Source: Karalla daura (lineage: Eukaryota; Chordata; Actinopteri; Chaetodontiformes; Leiognathidae). From it: 64,000 nucleotides of DNA. Below the pieces are notes generated by a model. That model did not search any database and was not told the DNA's origin. It was given only the letters and a program-made list of their open reading frames with translations. Both the position numbers and the translations under genes were made by a program. The stretch is from NCBI GenBank assembly GCA_029224185.1, contig CM055194.1, positions 23,123,174 to 23,187,173 on the forward strand. Reading direction: 5' to 3'. Positions 58,864-64,000 of this stretch are shown here, piece after piece; position 1 is the stretch's first letter; every line of letters begins with the position of its first letter.

Positions 58864-60670
58864 TTTCAAGTTGGGGAGTTTGCAGCAAGACTGTGTGGGC
58901 AGCGTAGTTTACTAATGTTTTTAGAAACATTTGACTCGCGGGGTTAGTTGGTTGGGACATTTTTGGCTCTGACATGATGAGGAGGAGGAAATGTAAACCA
59001 GAGATACAAACTGAAGGAGGATAATGCGTTAAATATCATCATAAATAGACGTTATTCACAACCATATTTAAGTTATATGCGCTTCTTCCAAACCGTGCAA
59101 GGAGGGCATTGTATTTGTTGTTAGGATTATGATGCATCCTGCTGAGAGCGTGTTGATTCATTTTTATTTAGTGTTTTTTGACTGATGCTATAGTACCTCC
59201 CACCTGTACGATGTAGTGTATTAGGCAGCCTGTTCAACAGCTTTGCAGGGTTGACAGGAATATTAAAAAAAGAAACTCACATCATAGTCCATACTCATTC
59301 CATTGTTTTTTGTTTTCTACATGGAGGCAAAAATATAGGATTTTCTTCTTAACTTTTTTCATTTGCTTTGAGTCATTAAAGCCATTGTAGCTTTATGTTT
59401 CTTTGTTTTCTTTTTGCTTCTTGTGTTTTGTTTGACAGATTTTGACAGATGTGTGCAAAAACTTTGATGTCAGCAGCAAAAACCATATCAAATGCCTGTG
59501 ACTGACTCCTCCAACAGGGCTCAAGTGTGTGAAGCAGTCTGGAAATACAGTCATCATAACATTTATGTTTATGCTATGTCCGCTCCTTGATCCATGAGAA
59601 TCCGAGGTAAAAGTCGTTGTCATCCTTTGGGAAAAAAGAACTGAAATGGAAATGCTGAGCGATGAAAATCGCTTGAACTCTATTTCTTTAAATGAGGTGC
59701 AATGAAAAAGAAAGGCGTTTGATGCTACAATTGTGACAAATCTTTCTTTGTTGATGCCCGATGTGGCAGAGAGTGTCCCTGTTTGGTGGAACACATCATC
59801 CTGGGGGAGATGAGATGCAACACAAACTAACTTCCTGTGATTGTTGAGGACAAACGATGAGGCCTTGTGTCTTTATGTGTGGGTGGCACATCTGGCACTG
59901 GAAGCTAATAATGTGTGTGTGTGTTTCTTCCTTTTCTATGTGCCTGTAGGGACAAGTATCTACTTCTGTGTGTCTCAGTGTGTGTATTTGCACTGCATGT
60001 GTTTGTGTCTATGTATATTTGCACTCTGTGATGTACACGTGAATATTCCTACGCACACACAGACCCAGAAAGTTTATGCAGTGTGTGCGCGCAGCCGTTC
60101 AAAGTGTGTTTGGCGTGTTGCAAGAGATGGAGGAGGTTCTGCTCCTCTGACACAGCCACTGTGTCATGCAGACATATCCAGAGTAGAAGAAATCATTACA
60201 CTATGTTCTCCGTAATAAATTAGTGGGTTGAGGTAACCCAAGGCAAGGTAATACAAGGTTAATAATGCACTGTTATTCCCCACTGGCAGAAATAAACAAT
60301 CTCCTCTGTTTATTTGCCTTCGCCACACTCCCACGAGAAGCTAGAAACAGCAGGACAGAGGCGTGGAAAGAGGGAAACGGAGGAAAAAAAAGATAGGGGG
60401 ATGCGAGTGAGAAAGATAGATGACAAATAGATGATGCTCCAATCCCACTCTGACACCCACCTGCCCCCCCTGCCGTGTCCTTCGTCTCACTGCCGAGAGA
60501 AATTAAAACGGGTCGACCCACGTTGCTTCTTTTTTTCTTTGTCTTGTCCCTTTTTTTTCTTCCTCCACATCGGGCCATGGCTCTCTGTTTATCTGTCTTC
60601 CTTTCTCTCTCTCTTCCTCCCACTCTCGTGGTCATTGCATGGGTCAGGATGGGAGTCACGACAGGCTCTG
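58864..60670. other. Unassigned unique sequence
   Basis: AT-rich. A minus-strand 133-codon frame at 59393-59794 has no motif. TG-rich patches lie near 59910-60010. Confidence 0.45.
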
Positions 60671-60697
60671 GTGGGGTGGGGGGGACCCCCACCCCAC
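60671..60697. repeat. Perfect G/C hairpin, 12-bp arms
   Basis: GTGGGGTGGGGG (60671-60682) and CCCCCACCCCAC (60686-60697) are exact reverse complements with a 3-nt loop GGA. Confidence 0.9.
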
Positions 60698-60824
60698 CCC
60701 CCATCCCCCTGCTATCTGTCATTCATCACATCCCACCAATGACAGCTGCCTCTACCCACTCACACTTTCACCTCTGCATTTCTCATGGAAGACATTGTGT
60801 TGCATGTGGCGGTGATACATCAGC

Positions 60825-61050
60825 TCCTCGCTTTATTAACCATTGTGTTTGCGCATAAGTAATATTCTGCCGACAGGAGCCACGGCCAATTTGCCGGTGA
60901 TACTACACAGCTAATGATTCATTGTCGAGCGATTATATAAAACAAAGCACGATACATGCAGAGTTAGGTGTGAAGAGTTGATTACATGGAACAAAGTGCT
61001 TGAAATAGATCACAATGCATTCATGTTTACATAATTTATCTTACACGTGG
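60825..61050. other. CNE-like unique block
   Basis: Contains CTTTATTAACCATTGTG, GCTAATGATTCATTG, GATTATATAAAAC and TTTACATAATTTATC. AT-rich but complex. Confidence 0.3.
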
Positions 61051-61310
61051 TTGAGAGTCAAGGAGAGTCTGCTCGGATGGCGCGTTATCTCTGTACAAAG
61101 ACCGGAAGAAAGAAAACGCTCTTCCACGTAGTGAAACTCACACGGTGTGTGTCCACCACACACACGCGGGCAGGATCGGAGCACAGACAAGAGATAGATA
61201 ACAAACTTGTCACGTTTTATTGCGAGAGGTGGCGTTCCTCCCTCATGACAGCTCTCCCCGCGGTGACATTCAGGCCCCCACATCATCTGATGATCTCATC
61301 GGGTGACGAT

Positions 61311-61360
61311 CACACACACACATGCACACACACACAAACACACACACACACACACACAGT
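61311..61360. repeat. Imperfect (CA)n microsatellite
   Basis: CA runs with CATG and AAACA interruptions. Confidence 0.92.
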
Positions 61361-62479
61361 CAACACATAACACGCTCACACACTCACCTGCCCAATCATA
61401 ACCTCAGTGCTCTTCCTGAACAGGCAGTTCCTAGAATCTCACTTGCCATAAGCAGAAACCCTGCATAAGTGAGGTGCCCACACGTCAACGCGAACTTGCA
61501 CATGAACCTACACACTGCCGCGGAAAAAAGGTGAACCGCACTAATCGTTGCATATGCAGCCCTTGTCACCTGCACAGTGAGACAGGACAGATAATGCAGG
61601 AGTAGGAGGCAGAGGCCAGAGAGGCAGAGCGATGTGAGCAGCAGAGTGAGAGTCAGATAGGAAGTGAAGCAGCTAAAAACAGAGCTCACACGCAAGGCGA
61701 GCCTGTCAGTAGAACTACTAAAACCCACCACAGGGACTTACTAACTAGGTCACCCAGGACCTTTGGGTGTCTGCATGAGCACTGCACTTTTCAAAGAGAG
61801 GCCAAGTTCTCTCCATTAAGGTGGAACAGAAGGACACGGGATCTATCACGTCCACCTTAACCTTCATCAGGGGAATGCTCATTATGCCCCATCTACCAAC
61901 ATGATCATTTTTTTTAGCATTTCTATTTCCCTAGGTAAACACTTATTTTCACCTCAGGCCAGTCTTTTGTGCTGCGTGTGCATCACTAAAATGAGGTCGA
62001 CGTATCCCTATTGATTCCTTTCTAAGGAGCACTTCCCTGGAAAATTCATTAGATCAGTCTTGCTAAGGTGTGTCTGAGGTGAAGTAACCTGTATCAGTCA
62101 TTAAGTACATACAGCCACTCAGTTACACACTAACAACACCCTCGCACTTGTGCAACAATCCAGCTAATTACCACACAGTAGATTTATCTTTGCTTCAAAG
62201 TCTAAATGACAACTTTGAAAACAATACCCTTCTTGGGAAATTCCCTTATTCAAAGCAAGGGGAGAGATTGACAATAACTGTAATAGGAGAAAAAAGATAT
62301 TCATCTTATCTTTATCGCAAATTTCACACTGTTTTACATTTCAAATTGTAATATTCCACCATCATGCCCTTCATTCGCATTAAAGACTTGTAACATGCCT
62401 CATCCATATTTCTGTAACCAAGGAAAATGTCTGTTTGTCTTCAGACAAACTCCAGGGTAACACCAGTTTACCCCCACAG

Positions 62480-62575
62480 AAACACCAAGCGTGCATGTTC
62501 AGTTGATTGGAGACTCCTGTGAGGGACTGGAGACCTGTCCAGGGTTTATTTCTCACCTTCGCCATATTAGAGACA
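62480..62575 (-). mobile_element. Reverse-strand LINE-tail-like fragment with an internal deletion
   Basis: The plus strand reads GTGCATGTTCAGTTGATTGG, AGACTCCTG, then GAGGGACTGGAGACCTGTCC, AGGGTTTATTTCTCACCTTC. The usual stretch between the 'gagactc' and 'ggactgg' blocks is missing. Confidence 0.5.
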
Positions 62576-63024
62576 ATTTGGTGCAAAGCGTATCAAGATA
62601 TTTGAGGGTTGGATCGAAGATCTTGGCATTGAATGCAGTATCTTCAACTAGGATGAACTCATTTGTGTGTTTGTTTTGTTCCTGATGATAAATGGTGTCA
62701 GTTGATTTACTTATTAATAATTTGAGGCTTTCAACCATCAGCTGATACGAGTGCACCTCGGGTCCCACTGTTCTGCGACATCCGTGTCATCTGTGTTGTT
62801 AACTGAACGAGTCCTAACATGTCGGCGGTTCACCTCCGTCCTACCTGCAGGAACACATTCGCCACCGTGGCTGCAGAGAGAACAAACCGTGTGCGACCAC
62901 ATCACCGTAGCTATGGCTCTCACATCTGAGGCAATTTTCCTCACAGCTGTGACAAAAAGAATTGCTCAAAGATGCTATAATCAAACCTACACCCACAGCC
63001 CACACAGAGCAGAGGGGCCAGCAG

Positions 63025-63026
<2 letters not shown>

Positions 63027-63079
<53 letters not shown>
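63027..63079. repeat. (CA)26 microsatellite
   Basis: A perfect run of about 53 bp. Confidence 0.97.
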
Positions 63080-63082
<3 letters not shown>

Positions 63083-64000
63083 ACTGCACGCAACCTCATG
63101 CAGAAACTCATATAAGCTCTCTTTCACTTTCTCGCTCCCTTATACGGGCACACCCACATTCTCACATAGCTGTGAGCAGTTACCTGCCACCTTTAATTGT
63201 ACTTCCTGTGTTCCTTTTCCACAAAACTCCAGACACCCACAGCCTCTCTGCTGCCTACCTTCTTCATAATCCCCCCTTTTTTTCTCTCCTTTAAGACACT
63301 GTGCAGGCAATTTTCCCATGACTGTGCCCGTGAGTCAACTCATTACATCCCTTTTTTTTGTCTTGGTTTTATTATCTCTGCACAGCGTGCACAATCTGCA
63401 GCCTGTTGACATACATTATGCACACAGCGCAAACGGTCAGTTTCATATGGATGGTCAAGCCATGATGTGAATGAGATCCAAGCATTTCTCTGATTAACAC
63501 GGGATGAGTCATTCACCACCGCTTCCCGTCACGCACACACACATACACAAAGGTGTACATGCACAGAACACGCACATCATTAAACACATAAAAGGCCTAT
63601 ATGTATGTATTCACTCCACACGCCCACATACATTTCAGTACTCATAGAGTTCTTGCCAGATGTCAAATGCTTTTTGTGCGTTTAATATGTGGGCTGTGGC
63701 TGCCGATGTTCTTATTCAATGTGACTACACTTGGACTCTGCGGCTGACATTCAGTCCATTCAAAGGCGAGCACCGGGTGCCGAAGCTCCGTCACAAGAGT
63801 GTCTCCTTTCACGGAGCCTACTCCTATTTTACGGTTTCTGTCATTCTGGGTGGTTCAGGGCCAGTACAGTAATTCCATATGTGTCAGCAGAGAAAGAATT
63901 CAGTGTGGGTGATTGTAAAACATAATTGCTTGAACATAAAACCTCAACTTTTCCTGAATCGTGCCTTACTTATAGCCTTTTTGTCTCCCCACCTCCTTAC

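Larger units (their letters stand above)
61361..64000. other. Mostly unassigned unique sequence
   Basis: Apart from the repeat fragment at 62480 and the CA run at 63027, no feature is supported. The window ends in unique AT-rich sequence. Confidence 0.45.

Overview
The window looks like vertebrate nuclear DNA, most probably from a percomorph (spiny-rayed) teleost fish. Three things support this. There are more than twenty (CA/TG)n microsatellites. There are several diverged copies of two repeat families typical of fish genomes: one carrying the CATTCACACTCACACC / CTGGACAGGTC / GATTGGAGACTCTAAA signatures, and one carrying TTAGCTTAGCTTAGC at one end and CCCAAAATGTCAAA...TTCCTTTAAA at the other. 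There is also a 249-bp GATA/GACA array. No bacterial, phage or plasmid gene is present, and I see no tRNA, rRNA, snRNA or recognisable microRNA. Family assignments of repeats come from remembered signatures and were not checked by a search.

Almost the whole window is non-coding. Most open frames are translated CA, GA or GATA repeats, or chance frames in intronic or intergenic sequence. Four places could belong to transcripts, none of them certain: a CpG-rich block with a Kozak-context ATG at 37.70-37.99 kb; an exon-like reading frame at 29.42-29.67 kb behind a good acceptor-like site; a 57-nt phase-0 cassette-exon-like segment at 10.46-10.51 kb; and a CpG-island-like block at 58.08-58.46 kb. 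No complete gene can be assembled, so the window is probably a long intron, a gene flank or a gene desert.

Layout: 0-10 kb holds microsatellites, a repeat nested inside another repeat at 4.48-5.17 kb, a degenerate 23-bp tandem repeat at 6.33 kb and the GATA array at 9.79 kb. 10-15 kb has the exon-like segment, a CRE/TATA motif cluster and a G-rich island with a 32-bp poly-G run. 15-29 kb is mostly unique sequence with several blocks resembling conserved non-coding elements. 29-36.5 kb is the repeat-rich part: dispersed repeat copies, two pairs of related segments and four long CA arrays. 36.9-39.1 kb has a hairpin, a purine-rich tract, the CpG-rich ATG and a TG/TA array. 40-57 kb alternates unique sequence with long simple repeats, including a simple-repeat hotspot at 55.6-56.1 kb. 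57-64 kb is mostly unique.

I found no new multi-gene system. The observations most worth checking are the exon-like frame at 29.4 kb, the CpG/ATG block at 37.8 kb, the paired repeats between 24.6 and 36 kb, and the complex block at 53.8-54.4 kb. Calls of 'CNE-like' rest only on sequence complexity and AT-rich motif content; no alignment was available.
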